DNA from: Dryocosmus kuriphilus
Taxonomy: Eukaryota; Arthropoda; Insecta; Hymenoptera; Cynipidae
NCBI GenBank assembly: GCA_038277395.1
Contig: CM076197.1
Coordinates: 33,921,348-33,985,347 of the forward strand
Length of the DNA: 64,000 bases
Reading direction: 5' to 3'
The position numbers and the translations under genes are program-made. Below are positions 63,571 through 64,000 of this stretch, piece after piece (within the stretch, counting starts at the first letter, position 1; every line of letters begins with the position of its first letter). The notes beneath the pieces were generated by a model. That model was not told where the DNA came from, ran no database searches, and saw only the letters and a program-made list of their open reading frames with translations.

Positions 63571-64000
63571 CCCACGATAACTTTCGAAGGACTAATCGGA
63601 TTGGATTGCGCTTTGGCACACTACTTTAAGGTCCAAAAAGAAAGGACGAGTTCGTTAACCAGCGGTTTTTGACCAACGGTTATGGTTTTATCCATCAAAA
63701 ACAGTTTACACAAAATCAAGAAATTCATTTTCCGACTAAACTATGAGAGATACAAAAAAAAAAAAAAAAACGTAAGAAAGTAAAATTGTTCACCTCAAAA
63801 AAATCTACAAATTTCGTTTTAACCGTTTTTCGATAAAATGAACGGTTTTTGTTTTAATCAAGAAAACGCTATTAAAATTAAAAAACTGTTGTTTCCCGCC
63901 AAAATATTCAAGATACAAAAAAATGGTAAAGAACAAAGTTGTTCAATTTAAAAAGATCTACAAATTTTGTTTTAACCATTTTTTCATAAAATGCACGGTT
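63571..64000 (-). repeat. Satellite monomer R31, cut by window edge
   Basis: T2 tail plus subrepeats d, c and the end of b. Contains the longest A-run of the clean arrays, 17 bases at 63,754-63,770, where other units have 7-10. The array continues beyond the window. Confidence 0.92.

Larger units (their letters stand above)
29206..64000 (-). repeat. Right satellite array, same monomer in inverted orientation
   Basis: The landmark GTCTGTTCCCACG, the reverse complement of the left-array landmark, recurs 30 times between 30,207 and 63,570 at intervals of 1,134-1,172 bp. All modules of the left monomer are present in reverse order. All units carry Y, almost all carry T2, and none is of the short type. 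Point differences are shuffled between units rather than forming a fixed multi-unit period. No gene is supported. Confidence 0.97.

Noticed and set aside
1..64000. CRISPR array
   Set aside because: The periodic units are 1.15 kb and near-identical throughout. There are no short repeats separated by unique spacers and no cas genes.
1..64000. Tandem retrotransposon or DNA-transposon copies
   Set aside because: No reverse transcriptase, integrase or transposase frame, no long terminal repeats and no target-site duplications are visible in the monomer.
1..64000. rDNA, tRNA or histone gene cluster as the source of the tandem unit
   Set aside because: The monomer contains no recognisable rRNA or tRNA sequence and no histone-like frame, and its subrepeat structure is that of a satellite.
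1..64000. Centromeric satellite with CENP-B box
   Set aside because: I found no match to the CENP-B box. A centromeric role is possible for any large satellite but the sequence gives no evidence for it.

Overview
This window holds satellite DNA and no supportable gene. Nearly all of it is one tandemly repeated monomer of about 1.15 kb. The monomer is AT-rich and carries an internal (GACAAC)n microsatellite of roughly 55-135 bp. This architecture points to nuclear heterochromatin of a eukaryote. The sequence does not reveal the species, and I recognise no named satellite family.

Layout. (1) 1-~12,620: a clean array in the orientation where the microsatellite reads GACAAC on the + strand; 11 units plus partials, most 1,150-1,216 bp, with two shortened units of 860 and 891 bp. 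(2) ~12,621-28,705: the same satellite in a badly corrupted form. It begins abruptly inside a unit, is insertion-rich to about 17.3 kb, nearly unreadable at 18.5-21.7 kb, readable again to 27.7 kb, and deletion-rich just before the gap. It looks like unpolished long-read sequence rather than old DNA. (3) 28,706-29,205: exactly 500 N. (4) 29,206-64,000: a clean array in the opposite orientation (microsatellite reads GTTGTC), with 29 full units of 1,134-1,172 bp and a partial unit at each end.

Monomer anatomy, read in the GACAAC sense: (GACAAC)n; a short (ACAG)n tract; a conserved core with a perfect 14-bp palindrome; a linker containing GCGCGAGACAGG and TGCGCCTGAGTAGCGGG; four diverged tandem subrepeats (a, b, c, d) of 154-155 bp; and a tail leading into the next microsatellite. 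The short units are explained by loss of exactly two subrepeats through a b-to-d fusion.

Markers used in the entries. X or Y: TTCTCATTGAGATGAG versus TTCTCTGATGAG downstream of the core. G or C: CTTGTTGAT versus CTTCTTGAT in subrepeat a. T1 or T2: GGATACAACC versus GGATAAAACC in the tail. The left array is mostly X and T1; the right array is all Y and almost all T2. The two arrays are therefore different subfamilies, not a mirror image of one sequence. Whether they really face each other in the genome cannot be decided here, because the orientation change falls inside the corrupted and gapped interval.

Short ORFs of 60-130 codons recur once per monomer on both strands. They follow from repeat homology and low-complexity sequence and are interrupted in many copies, so I do not call them genes.
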